From positions 62,001 to 126,000 of the forward strand of contig NZ_JAKENF010000001.1 in NCBI RefSeq assembly GCF_021491355.1: a DNA stretch of 64,000 bases, given 5' to 3'. The DNA comes from Alitabrizicola rongguiensis (GTDB lineage Bacteria; Pseudomonadota; Alphaproteobacteria; Rhodobacterales; Rhodobacteraceae). The notes below the pieces were generated by a model, which worked only from the letters and a program-made list of their open reading frames with translations, was not told where the DNA came from and did no database searches. Position numbers and translations under genes: made by a program. Numbering within the stretch: position 1 is the first letter of the stretch; each line of letters starts with the position of its first letter. Of the stretch, positions 9,312-17,094 are shown one piece after another.

Positions 9312-10013
9312 ATGCATATCGGACTGATCGGCGGAATCGGACCCGCAGCGACGGTGGTCTATTACCAGCGGCTCGTCACCCGGATGAAGGCGCTTGGCTC
9401 CCCACTCGAACTGACCATCGCCCATACGCCAGACATCCAGGTGCTGATCCGCAACAACCTCGCGGACCGCAGGGAAGAGCAGGCACGGGAATACGCGCCC
9501 CTGATCGACCGGCTGAAAGCGGCAGGGTGTGACTGCGCGGCGATCACGTCACTCGGCGGGCATTTCTGTTTTGCCGAGACACGGGCGATCTCTTCACTTC
9601 CGCTTGTTTCGGCGGTGGAACCGCTCGACGAGGCCTTCGTGGCAAAGGGGATTCGGCGGATCGGCCTGCTGGGGACTCGGGTGGTGATGCGGACGCGGCT
9701 TTACGGGCAGCTTACCCGGACAGAAGCGGTGGCACTCGACGACCGGATCGACGAACTCGGCCAGATGTATCAGGACATCGCTGTGGCCGGGACCTGCGAC
9801 GAAACACAACGCGAAACCTTCCTTGCCGCCGGACGCGAGATGGTCGACCGGCTTGGGGCCGAGGCGATCGTGCTGGCTGGAACGGACCTCAATCTTGCGT
9901 TCGACGGGAAAGACCCCGGATATCCCGTGGTCGATGCTCTCGACATTCATGTCGACCTTCTGGCCGACCTTGCGGTCGGGCGCAGGCGGCTGGACGCGGT
10001 GACTGGCGCCTGA
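9312..10013 (+). CDS. Aspartate/glutamate racemase family protein, catalytic cysteines replaced
   Basis: 233 residues with the Asp/Glu racemase fold (MHIGLIGGIGPAATVVYYQRL at the start). The family normally uses two cysteines as acid/base residues, in CNTxH-like and GCTE-like motifs. Here the first position reads AITSLGGHF (Ser or Thr near residue 78-80) and the second VLAGTDLNL (Gly190). Neither cysteine is at its usual place, so racemisation by the standard mechanism is doubtful. The hydantoin racemase and maleate isomerase branches of the superfamily also use cysteines. A strong GGAGGAG precedes the ATG at 9312. It lies 28 bases after the LuxR-type gene, so they may have formed one unit. 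Confidence 0.8.
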   Translation: MHIGLIGGIGPAATVVYYQRLVTRMKALGSPLELTIAHTPDIQVLIRNNLADRREEQAREYAPLIDRLKAAGCDCAAITSLGGHFCFAETRAISSLPLVSAVEPLDEAFVAKGIRRIGLLGTRVVMRTRLYGQLTRTEAVALDDRIDELGQMYQDIAVAGTCDETQRETFLAAGREMVDRLGAEAIVLAGTDLNLAFDGKDPGYPVVDALDIHVDLLADLAVGRRRLDAVTGA

Positions 10014-10056
10014 TCGCCACGGAGAGTTTCCAAAACGCCCGATTGTCAGGCGCAAA

Positions 10057-10088
10057 AAACCGCTGCATGATGCAATCATGGGCGGTTT
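10057..10088 (+). promoter_or_regulatory. Hairpin enclosing the start codon of the next gene
   Basis: AAACCGC (10057-10063) pairs with GCGGTTT (10082-10088). Inside it lies TGCATGATGCA, a second small palindrome, and the ATG at 10078. It could limit ribosome access. This was seen by eye only. Confidence 0.3.
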
Positions 10089-10467
10089 GCAAAGATTTCT
10101 TGCCGTTTCAAGTTTGGGCCTGTGCGGCATTGCCCAGACCACTCCCGCTCTGGCTCAAACCGCAGACCTGGACATCTTCGCCACCTGCGCGGGTCGCTTC
10201 TCGGCCTTGCTGGAGCATCAGTGGCTACTGTCCGATCCACGCGCAGACGAGACCGAGCGACAGCGCACTGCAATGCTGTCGCTTGTCGAGGCGGTTGTTC
10301 CATCAGGCGGGGAAGCCGAGGCGCTGAACCGCCGGATCGAAGCCAAGGTCGCGCTGGCCAATCTTCTGTCCGAGGCGACCTTTGGCAGACTCGAAACGAC
10401 CGCCACGCAGGCTGCGCGGCGGTCGGAGGAGCTTATCGGGGCCTGTCGAGGCCTGCTTCTGGGCTGA
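10078..10467 (+). CDS. Small exported protein of unknown function
   Basis: 129 residues. A signal peptide runs to about residue 26 (cleavage near TPALA|QT). The mature part is mostly helical with two cysteines (in FATCAGRFSALLEHQWLL and ELIGACRGLLL) that may form a disulfide. I recognise no domain, though the CAGRFSALLEHQWLL region gives the impression of a conserved small periplasmic family. It is probably monocistronic, as the next gene is convergent only 4 bases away. No ribosome site is obvious, and the start codon lies in a potential hairpin. Confidence 0.65.
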   Translation: MGGLQRFLAVSSLGLCGIAQTTPALAQTADLDIFATCAGRFSALLEHQWLLSDPRADETERQRTAMLSLVEAVVPSGGEAEALNRRIEAKVALANLLSEATFGRLETTATQAARRSEELIGACRGLLLG

Positions 10468-10471
10468 CGGC

Positions 10472-11074
10472 TCAGGCTGCCTTCGCCGCGTCCGTAGCGC
10501 GGGCGGCCATCGTGGCCTTGGCCCACCACACGACGTCATCGAGCATCGCCTTGGCCGACGGGGCGAGCGTTGCCTCGATCTCTTCGATCGGGCCGTTCGA
10601 CCCGAGCGGGTGCACCTTCCACAGGTCGGCACCGCCAATATGGGCCGCGTTGCGCACCGGAACCATCTGCAGCTCTACAGCGATGGCGCGCAGGTGCTGC
10701 AGCGCCGAGGTGCCGCCCATCGAGCCATAGGCGATCGCGCCCATCGGCTTGTGTGCCCATTCGACATAGGCCTGGTCGAGCGCGTTCTTCAGTGCGCCGG
10801 TGATCGAGCGGTTGTATTCGGCAACGACGAAGATGTAGCCGTCAAATTCCGCAAGTTTCTTCTGCCAACGAACGGCTTCGGCGTTCTGGCTTGGCATCCA
10901 GGCGTTCGAGGCCATCTCGTCGAAGAAGGGCAGCTTGTAGTCGCGCAGGTCCAGCACTTCGACATCCATGTCGTTGCGCGCCTTGATCTGTTTCAGCAGC
11001 CACTCGGCCGGCTTGTCGGCGAACCGCGTCGGGCGGGTCGAGCCGATGATGAGGGCGATGCGGGGTTTGGTCAT
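10472..11074 (-). CDS. NADPH-dependent FMN reductase family protein
   Basis: 200 residues of flavodoxin-like fold. The phosphate-binding loop is ALIIGSTRPTRF (about 7-18), and the family motif AEYNRSITGALKNALD and a YGSMGGTSALQHLR segment contact FMN. The family reduces FMN, quinones, azo dyes or chromate with NAD(P)H; the physiological substrate is not visible. It is cytoplasmic. A dyad 30 bases upstream (11105-11124) is a candidate operator for an unlinked repressor. Confidence 0.9.
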   Translation of the reverse strand: MTKPRIALIIGSTRPTRFADKPAEWLLKQIKARNDMDVEVLDLRDYKLPFFDEMASNAWMPSQNAEAVRWQKKLAEFDGYIFVVAEYNRSITGALKNALDQAYVEWAHKPMGAIAYGSMGGTSALQHLRAIAVELQMVPVRNAAHIGGADLWKVHPLGSNGPIEEIEATLAPSAKAMLDDVVWWAKATMAARATDAAKAA

Positions 11075-11104
11075 TGCGGGTCCGTCCTTGATGTTCGGGG
11101 AGGG

Positions 11105-11124
11105 TTTGAACTCAACGGTTCAAA
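11105..11124. promoter_or_regulatory. Candidate operator upstream of the FMN reductase gene
   Basis: Perfect 7-base dyad TTTGAAC and GTTCAAA separated by TCAACG, 31 bases upstream of the minus-strand start at 11074. Its placement suits a repressor site. Confidence 0.4.
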
Positions 11125-11169
11125 TGTGGCCCTCCCTGCCCCTCAAGAAAACGGGCGCCGGCGCGCGGG

Positions 11170-11191
11170 GGCTGTGCGCTGTAGCACAGCA
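11170..11191 (-). terminator. Hairpin downstream of the small membrane-protein gene
   Basis: GCTGTGC, loop GCTGTA, GCACAGC, nine bases beyond the stop of the minus-strand gene at 11200. There is no T run, so it may be a Rho-dependent or processing hairpin. Confidence 0.3.
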
Positions 11192-11199
11192 CGGACACT

Positions 11200-11583
11200 T
11201 TACTCGGATGCGGCGCTCAAGGACTTGAAAATATGGGGAAGCGCGATTTCGACGATGAGGCTGACCAGCCATACGATCAGGGTGGCGGCAAGCCAGTTCG
11301 ACAACCCGTCGATCGACATCGCCGAAACCGCCATGTCGGTGATCCATAGCCCGACAAAGACCGTGATGAGCGAGATGCTACCCATGATCTGGGGCAGGTT
11401 CTTGGCAGCGAGTTTCTCCAGGATCGGCCGGGCGATGGCCTGAACTGCGGTGAAGATCACCACAGCCATCAGGAAACCGAGAAAACCAATTTCGAACCCC
11501 GGGCCGAGGATGATGGCCGCAAACAGGATAGCCGCTGCATTGGCAATGCCATAGGTCGTGGCGGCGACAAGGAACTTCTTCAT
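11200..11583 (-). CDS. Small integral membrane protein, possibly 4-TM phage-holin-like family
   Basis: 127 residues with about four hydrophobic segments (near 5-27, 30-50, 68-88 and 95-118) and short basic loops. Its size and layout recall the small four-helix 'phage holin family' membrane proteins found on many bacterial chromosomes, but nothing phage-like lies nearby, so no holin role should be assumed. It is probably an inner-membrane protein of unknown function. It is divergent from cobT, with 99 bases between. Confidence 0.65.
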   Translation of the reverse strand: MKKFLVAATTYGIANAAAILFAAIILGPGFEIGFLGFLMAVVIFTAVQAIARPILEKLAAKNLPQIMGSISLITVFVGLWITDMAVSAMSIDGLSNWLAATLIVWLVSLIVEIALPHIFKSLSAASE

Positions 11584-11682
11584 GACCGGGCTCCGGCAAA
11601 TGCTGTGGGCCTAGGTTAGTCGGCCTTGCGCGCCGCGACAATCGCCCTTGCCCTCGACCTCGCCCCGCGCGAAAACATCTCC

Positions 11683-13560
11683 ATGTCCAAGCCCGTCGAC
11701 AACCCCGCAGATCCGTTCAAGAAGGCCCTCGCCGAGGCCACCAAGGTCATGGCCGATGACCCGGAAATGACGGTGACCTATTCGGTCGATCCGCCGGGCA
11801 TGACCAAGGATGGCGTGCGCCTGCCGCAGGTCAGCCGCCGGATGAGCCGCGACGAGGTTCTCCTGGCGCGCGGGACGGCGGATGCCTTCGCGCTGCGCCG
11901 CAAGTTTCATGATGACGCGGTCGATGCGCGCTATGCCCCGACCGGGCAGATGGCGCGCGAGATCTACGATGCGATGGAGACCGCCCGCTGCGAGGCGGTC
12001 GGCGCCCGCTACATGCCCGGTACCGCGGTGAACATCGACGCCAAGATCGGCCAGGAAGCGGACCGCAAGGGCTATGCCCAGATCACCCAGGCGGCCGACG
12101 CGCCGCTGGCAGCGGCCGCGGGCTTCCTTGTCCGCAATCTCGCCACCGGGCGCGACCTGCCGAAGGGCGCCGCGAACGTGATGGAGCTGTGGCGCGGGTT
12201 CATCGAACAGCAGGCCGGCGGCACGCTGGAAAACCTCGACCATGTGCTGGCCGATCAGGCGGCATTTGCCCGGATGGCCCGCAAGGTGATCGCCGACCTC
12301 GGCTACGGCGACCAACTGGGCGACGATCCGGACATGGACGATCAGGACGACGCCGCCGACGACGCCGAGCAGGATCCCGACAGCCCCGAAAGCGCCGGCG
12401 AGGAGCAGGACCAGTCCGAGGATGCCGAGGCCAGCCCCGAGCGCAGCCAGGACGAGCAGCAGGACCAGAGCCAGGCCCAGGTGTCGATGGAAGATTCCGC
12501 CGACATGGAGCAGGGCGACGAGGCCGAACTGCCCGAGGGCGAGGCTCCCCTTGAGCCGCCGCCCCCTGCCCCGCATTCCGACGCCGATCCGAACTACACT
12601 GTCTACACCACCGAATTCGACGAAGAGATCGCCGCCGAGGATCTGGCCGAGCCGGCTGAACTCGAACGCCTGCGCGCCTATCTCGACCAGCAGCTCGAGC
12701 CGCTGAAGGGTGCCGTGTCGCGACTGGCCAACAAGCTTCAGCGCCGGTTGCAGGCCCAGCAGAACCGGTCCTGGGAATTCGATCTGGAGGAAGGCACGCT
12801 CGATGCCGGCCGCCTTGCCCGCGTGGTCGCGAACCCGACGACGCCGCTGTCGTTCAAGGTCGAGAAGGACACCGAGTTCCGCGACACCTGCGTGACGCTG
12901 CTGCTCGACAATTCCGGCTCGATGCGCGGCCGCCCGATCTCGATCGCCGCTATCTGTGCCGATGTGCTGGCCCGCACGCTGGAGCGCTGCGACGTGAAGG
13001 TGGAAATCCTCGGCTTCACCACCCGTGCCTGGAAGGGCGGACAGAGCCGCGAGAAATGGCTCGCCTCGGGCCGCCCGCAGCAGCCGGGGCGCCTGAACGA
13101 CCTGCGCCACATCGTCTACAAGTCCGCCGACGCGCCCTGGCGGCGGGTGCGGCCGAACCTTGGCCTGATGATGAAGGAAGGGCTCCTGAAGGAGAACATC
13201 GACGGCGAGGCGCTGGAATGGGCGCATCGCCGCATGACCCGCCGCCCCGAGGCGCGGCGTATCCTGATGGTGATCTCGGACGGCGCGCCGGTCGATGACT
13301 CGACGCTCTCGGTCAACCCGGCCAACTACCTCGAGAAGCACCTGCGCGACGTGATCGCGATGGTCGAGAAGCGCAAGCAGGTGGAATTGATCGCCATCGG
13401 CATCGGCCATGACGTGACCCGCTACTACAACCGCGCCGTCACCATCACCGATGTCGAGCAGTTGGCCGGAGCGATGACCGAACAGCTGGCCAGCCTCTTC
13501 GACAGCGACCCGCGCAAGCGCGCGCGGGTGATGGGGATGAAGCGGGTCGCGGCGCGCTGA
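11683..13560 (+). CDS. cobT: Aerobic cobaltochelatase subunit CobT
   Basis: 625 residues, the usual CobT length. It partners CobS and CobN in ATP-driven cobalt insertion in B12 synthesis. The layout is an N-terminal helical domain, a long very acidic linker (about 210-310, rich in Asp, Glu and Gln) and a C-terminal von Willebrand A domain with a MIDAS motif DNSGSM (D409-M414) that binds Mg. The start [12 protein letters not shown] at 11683 matches the family; no strong ribosome site is visible. It ends one base before the stop codon of the convergent Lrp gene. It is separated from cobS by other genes, so the two subunits are likely transcribed independently. Confidence 0.96.
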   Translation: MSKPVDNPADPFKKALAEATKVMADDPEMTVTYSVDPPGMTKDGVRLPQVSRRMSRDEVLLARGTADAFALRRKFHDDAVDARYAPTGQMAREIYDAMETARCEAVGARYMPGTAVNIDAKIGQEADRKGYAQITQAADAPLAAAAGFLVRNLATGRDLPKGAANVMELWRGFIEQQAGGTLENLDHVLADQAAFARMARKVIADLGYGDQLGDDPDMDDQDDAADDAEQDPDSPESAGEEQDQSEDAEASPERSQDEQQDQSQAQVSMEDSADMEQGDEAELPEGEAPLEPPPPAPHSDADPNYTVYTTEFDEEIAAEDLAEPAELERLRAYLDQQLEPLKGAVSRLANKLQRRLQAQQNRSWEFDLEEGTLDAGRLARVVANPTTPLSFKVEKDTEFRDTCVTLLLDNSGSMRGRPISIAAICADVLARTLERCDVKVEILGFTTRAWKGGQSREKWLASGRPQQPGRLNDLRHIVYKSADAPWRRVRPNLGLMMKEGLLKENIDGEALEWAHRRMTRRPEARRILMVISDGAPVDDSTLSVNPANYLEKHLRDVIAMVEKRKQVELIAIGIGHDVTRYYNRAVTITDVEQLAGAMTEQLASLFDSDPRKRARVMGMKRVAAR

Positions 13561-14010
13561 TCAGACGGGCAAATCCCGCGCGTTCACGATGGCCTCCATC
13601 GTGATGTAGCTGGTGACCGTCTCCAGCTCTACCTTGCCGATCATGCGCTGATAGACGCGGTCGAAATCGTTCATGTCCTCGGCCACGACCTTGAGCATGT
13701 AGTCGTAGTCCCCGGCGATCCGGTAGAAATCGATCACGTTCGGGATCGCCTGCACCTCGCGCCGGAAGGTATCTAGCCACTCGGCCGAATGGTGGCGGGT
13801 GCGGATCATCACGAACACAGTCAGCCCCAGGCCGACCGCCTTGGCATCAAGCCGGATCGTGTGCCCGGTGATGGGGCCCGACTCCTCCAGCGCCTTCAGC
13901 CGCCGCCAGCAGGCATTCTGCGACAGACCGACTTCCTCGGCCAGTTCGCGCTGCGAGAGGGCGGAGTTTCGTTGCAGAACACGCAGGATGCGTCGATCAA
14001 TTTGGTCCAT
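13561..14010 (-). CDS. Lrp/AsnC family transcriptional regulator
   Basis: 149 residues. The N-terminal helix-turn-helix (about 1-50) reads MDQIDRRILRVLQRN and LAEEVGLSQNACWRRLKALE. The C-terminal part is an AsnC/RAM ligand-binding domain (about 65-140) with GDYDYMLKVVAEDMNDFD. Such proteins sense amino acids and control nearby metabolic genes. It is divergent from the PLP enzyme at 14140, which is its most likely target. It abuts cobT tail to tail. Confidence 0.93.
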   Translation of the reverse strand: MDQIDRRILRVLQRNSALSQRELAEEVGLSQNACWRRLKALEESGPITGHTIRLDAKAVGLGLTVFVMIRTRHHSAEWLDTFRREVQAIPNVIDFYRIAGDYDYMLKVVAEDMNDFDRVYQRMIGKVELETVTSYITMEAIVNARDLPV

Positions 14011-14139
14011 TTTGCGTCAGCTTTCGATCAGGTGACCCAATATGGAGGCAATCCTCGCAAAAATCGAGAAGGTTCTCACACCGATTCAGGGGTAGCATTG
14101 CTCAACGCCCGCCCGTGACCCAGCCAGAGGACCCGCCCC

Positions 14140-15585
14140 ATGTCCCCCTCCGATGCCTTCGACGCCTTCGCTACCTCGCTTTCCGGTCCCGACCGCATCG
14201 CCCGCCTGCGCGACGGTGTCATCGGCGAGGGGATGGAGATTCCCGGCCCCTTCGGCCCGAAGAAGCTGGTCTATGCCGATTACGTCGCCTCGGGCCGCGC
14301 GCTGCGCCAGGTCGAGGGCTTCGTGATGGAGAAGGTCCTCCCCTTCTACGCCAACAGCCATACCGAGGCGTCCTTCTGCGGCGCCTACATGACAGGGATG
14401 CGCCGCGCCTCGCGCGCCGCCATCGCGCGTCTCTGCGGCGCAGATGACAGCTTCGCCACCATCTTTACCGGCTCCGGCGCGACGGCGGGGCTCAACCGGC
14501 TGGTCACGCTCCTTGGCGTACCCGAGGCACTGGCTTCGGGGCAGCGGGTGGTGATCCTGATCGGCCCCTACGAGCATCATTCGAACATCCTTCCCTGGCG
14601 CGAAAGCGGAGCCGAGGTGATCGAGATTGCCGAAGCCGCGACCGGAGGCCCGGACATGGCCGATCTCGAGGCGGCGCTGGTCGCCGCCGGCCCGGACGCG
14701 CTGAAGATCGGCAGCTTCTCGGCGGCGTCGAATGTGACGGGCATCGTGACCGATACCGATGCCGTGACTACGCTCCTGAAACGCCACGGCGCGCTGGCGG
14801 TCTGGGACTATGCGGGCGGCGGCCCCTACCTGCCGATCGACATGCGGGCCGGGACCGAGGCGGAGAAGGATGCCGTCGTCGTCTCGCCGCACAAGTTCGT
14901 CGGTGGTCCGGGCGCTTCGGGCGTGCTGATCCTGCGCAAAGGAGCGGTCCATCATGACCGCCCGACCGTCACCGGCGGCGGCACGGTGCGCTTCGTCTCG
15001 CCCTGGGGGCATGACTATTCCGCCGACGTGACGGTGCGCGAGGAAGCGGGCACCCCCAACGTCATCGGCGACATCCGCGCCGGCCTCGCCTTCCTCGTCA
15101 AGGACGCGATCGGCCAGGCCTTCATGGATCGCCGCCACGAGGAACTCCGCCAGCGCGCGCTGGCCGTCTGGTCGAAGAACCCCAACATCCAGATCATGGG
15201 CAACCCGGACGCGGCCCATCGCCTGCCGATCTTCTCGCTCCGCATCCGCGACCCGAAAGGGGGCATGGTCCACCAGCAGCTTTTCACCCGGATGCTTTCC
15301 GACATCCACGGCATCCAGGCCCGCGGCGGCTGCGCCTGCGCCGGGCCTTATGCGCATCGCCTGCTCGGCATAGACCGGGAGCAGTCGGAAACGCTGCGCA
15401 CCGCGATCCTCGGCGGCGAAGAGGTGCAAAAGCCTGGCTGGACCCGCCTGAACTTCAGCGCGCTGATTGACGACGCCAAGGCCGACTTCATCATCGCCTC
15501 GGTCGATGCGCTGGCCGCCAATCCCTACCCCATGATCGAGTCCTATCGCGGCGACGACGCGACGGCGCGGTTCAAGGCGGCGTGA
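14140..15585 (+). CDS. Aminotransferase class V / cysteine desulfurase-like PLP enzyme
   Basis: 481 residues, longer than SufS or IscS (about 400). The Schiff-base Lys is in VSPHKFVGGPGASG (K252) and a Cys loop RGGCACAGPY (C398, C400) sits where cysteine desulfurases keep the catalytic Cys. Other family marks are YANSHTEASFCG and IGPYEHHSNILPW. It might release sulfur from cysteine or act as a lyase or transaminase on a related amino acid. No Suf or Isc genes are nearby, so a housekeeping Fe-S role is unlikely. It is divergent from an Lrp/AsnC regulator, which suggests amino-acid-responsive control. GAGG precedes the ATG. Confidence 0.85.
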   Translation: MSPSDAFDAFATSLSGPDRIARLRDGVIGEGMEIPGPFGPKKLVYADYVASGRALRQVEGFVMEKVLPFYANSHTEASFCGAYMTGMRRASRAAIARLCGADDSFATIFTGSGATAGLNRLVTLLGVPEALASGQRVVILIGPYEHHSNILPWRESGAEVIEIAEAATGGPDMADLEAALVAAGPDALKIGSFSAASNVTGIVTDTDAVTTLLKRHGALAVWDYAGGGPYLPIDMRAGTEAEKDAVVVSPHKFVGGPGASGVLILRKGAVHHDRPTVTGGGTVRFVSPWGHDYSADVTVREEAGTPNVIGDIRAGLAFLVKDAIGQAFMDRRHEELRQRALAVWSKNPNIQIMGNPDAAHRLPIFSLRIRDPKGGMVHQQLFTRMLSDIHGIQARGGCACAGPYAHRLLGIDREQSETLRTAILGGEEVQKPGWTRLNFSALIDDAKADFIIASVDALAANPYPMIESYRGDDATARFKAA

Positions 15586-15663
15586 CGGCGGTCCAAGGCC
15601 ATCGTTTCCATTTGGTCGCCATTGGGTTTCCCAAAAGGCATCAATCTGGGCGCCGCCCTATTC

Positions 15664-15692
15664 TTGACAAAATCACTCAACATCCCTAATCC
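15664..15692 (+). promoter_or_regulatory. Candidate promoter of the VPLPA-CTERM gene
   Basis: TTGACA (15664-15669), a 17-base spacer and TAATCC (15687-15692), about 93 bases before the ATG at 15785. The -35 box is perfect and the spacing ideal; the -10 box is weaker. Confidence 0.5.
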
Positions 15693-15784
15693 TTCCGCAT
15701 CTCTCCCAGCCCGCACCGCAAGGAAGAGCGACCACACACCGCGTGGTTCGCCTTCGGGCCACGCCTGCATTGCGGAGTTTACCA

Positions 15785-17008
15785 ATGACCAGACGTCTTC
15801 ATGCCGCCGGGCTGCTGCCCGCGCTGGCCCTTCTAGCTGCGCCTGCAGGCGCAGCGACCTCGTCCTTCCTCGTATCCGACCAGGGCACCGACCAGATCCT
15901 GCTGGCCACCGACCTCAACGGCGATGGCGACACCAATGACGAAGGCGAGGTCGGCGTGTTCTTCAGCGCCACCAATGCCTCGGGCCTCGCTTCGCCCTCT
16001 GGCAACGTGTTCGGGCTCAGCCAGACCAAATCCGGATCCGTCCTGATCGGCGACGGCGACACGGACTCGGTCTATCGCCTGTTCGACCTGGATGGCGACG
16101 GCACCGCCGAAAGCGCGGGCGAGGCGGCGGTCTGGTTCTCGGGCACTGCCAATGCGGCGGGCTACAAGCTGAACACACCGAACGGCGTCGCCGAGGGGCC
16201 GGACGGCGCGGTCTATGTGGTGGAGGCCGACACCACCGGCTCGCCGACCGGCGACTGGGTCTATCGCACGCAGGACCTGAACGGCGACGGCGATGCCAAT
16301 GACGAAGGCGAGGCGACGCGCTGGCTGAGCCTGACTGGCCTGAAGGCGACCTCCTCGCCCTTCGAGATCCGCTTCGACGGCGACACGGCCTACATCACCG
16401 ATACGGCGGGCGGCGCGGCCGACGTTATCTATCAGGCGCGCGATGCGGACGGCAACGGCGTGATCGATGCCGGCGAGGTCCATGAGTTTGCCAGCGAGGC
16501 GAACTCCTATGGCGCCTTGTTCGACTTTGCCCTGGATGTGGGCATGGGCTCGGTCTGGACCTGGCAATGGCTGGCCGAGGGCGGCATCGCCTCGGTCTTC
16601 CGGCTGACCGACCTTGACGGGTCCGGCGTGATCGACGCGGCAAGCGAGGTGGTAGAGGCCTGGAACACCTCGCTTCTGCCGGCCGGTTACAGCTTCCTCG
16701 CGGGTTTCGGCCTCGACCTGAACGAAGAGACCGGCGAAGTCTTCATCACCTCGAACGGCTCGACGCCGGGCAGCGACTGGATCATCCGCCTGCTCGACGA
16801 GAACGGCGACGGAACCTTCTGGGATGACGGCGAAACGACTGTTGCCCTCAGCCGCCTCGATCAGGGCACCTGGCCCGACCGCCCGCGCAACGTCGCGGTC
16901 TATTCGACGCCGGGCGACGCCCCTGCCCCCGTTCCCCTTCCCGCCGCGCTGCCGCTGCTGGCGGCCGGGATCGGGGCGCTCGGCCTGATGCGCCGCCGCC
17001 GCGCCTGA
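15785..17008 (+). CDS. VPLPA-CTERM sorting-domain protein with calcium-type repeats
   Basis: 407 residues. An N-terminal signal peptide (to about AGAATSS) is followed by a body probably forming a beta-propeller-like fold. At least six Asp-rich loops resemble EF-hand or dockerin calcium sites: DLNGDGDTNDEGE, DLDGDGTAESAGE, DLNGDGDANDEGE, DADGNGVIDAGE, DLDGSGVIDAASE and DENGDGTFWDDGE. The C-terminus is a sorting tail: VPLPAALPLLAAG, a hydrophobic stretch, then GLMRRRRA. In known systems this VPLPA-CTERM tail is processed by a dedicated exosortase; none is present here. The start MTRRLHAAG is chosen because the signal peptide begins there. The extracellular role is unknown. Confidence 0.85.
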   Translation: MTRRLHAAGLLPALALLAAPAGAATSSFLVSDQGTDQILLATDLNGDGDTNDEGEVGVFFSATNASGLASPSGNVFGLSQTKSGSVLIGDGDTDSVYRLFDLDGDGTAESAGEAAVWFSGTANAAGYKLNTPNGVAEGPDGAVYVVEADTTGSPTGDWVYRTQDLNGDGDANDEGEATRWLSLTGLKATSSPFEIRFDGDTAYITDTAGGAADVIYQARDADGNGVIDAGEVHEFASEANSYGALFDFALDVGMGSVWTWQWLAEGGIASVFRLTDLDGSGVIDAASEVVEAWNTSLLPAGYSFLAGFGLDLNEETGEVFITSNGSTPGSDWIIRLLDENGDGTFWDDGETTVALSRLDQGTWPDRPRNVAVYSTPGDAPAPVPLPAALPLLAAGIGALGLMRRRRA

Positions 17009-17094
17009 GCCCAGCCTTGCACCGGGGTCGCGCGGGCTGCTAAGCCCGTCCTGCGGCCCCGGACGGCCGGCGCGGGAAGCGGAGGACGTGCCTG

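Noticed and set aside
11200-11583. Prophage holin
   Set aside because: The protein resembles a chromosomal four-helix membrane family, and no endolysin, capsid or integrase gene is near.
11611-13410. 599-codon minus-strand frame opposite cobT
   Set aside because: Shadow of the acidic CobT linker and vWA domain; no domain of its own.
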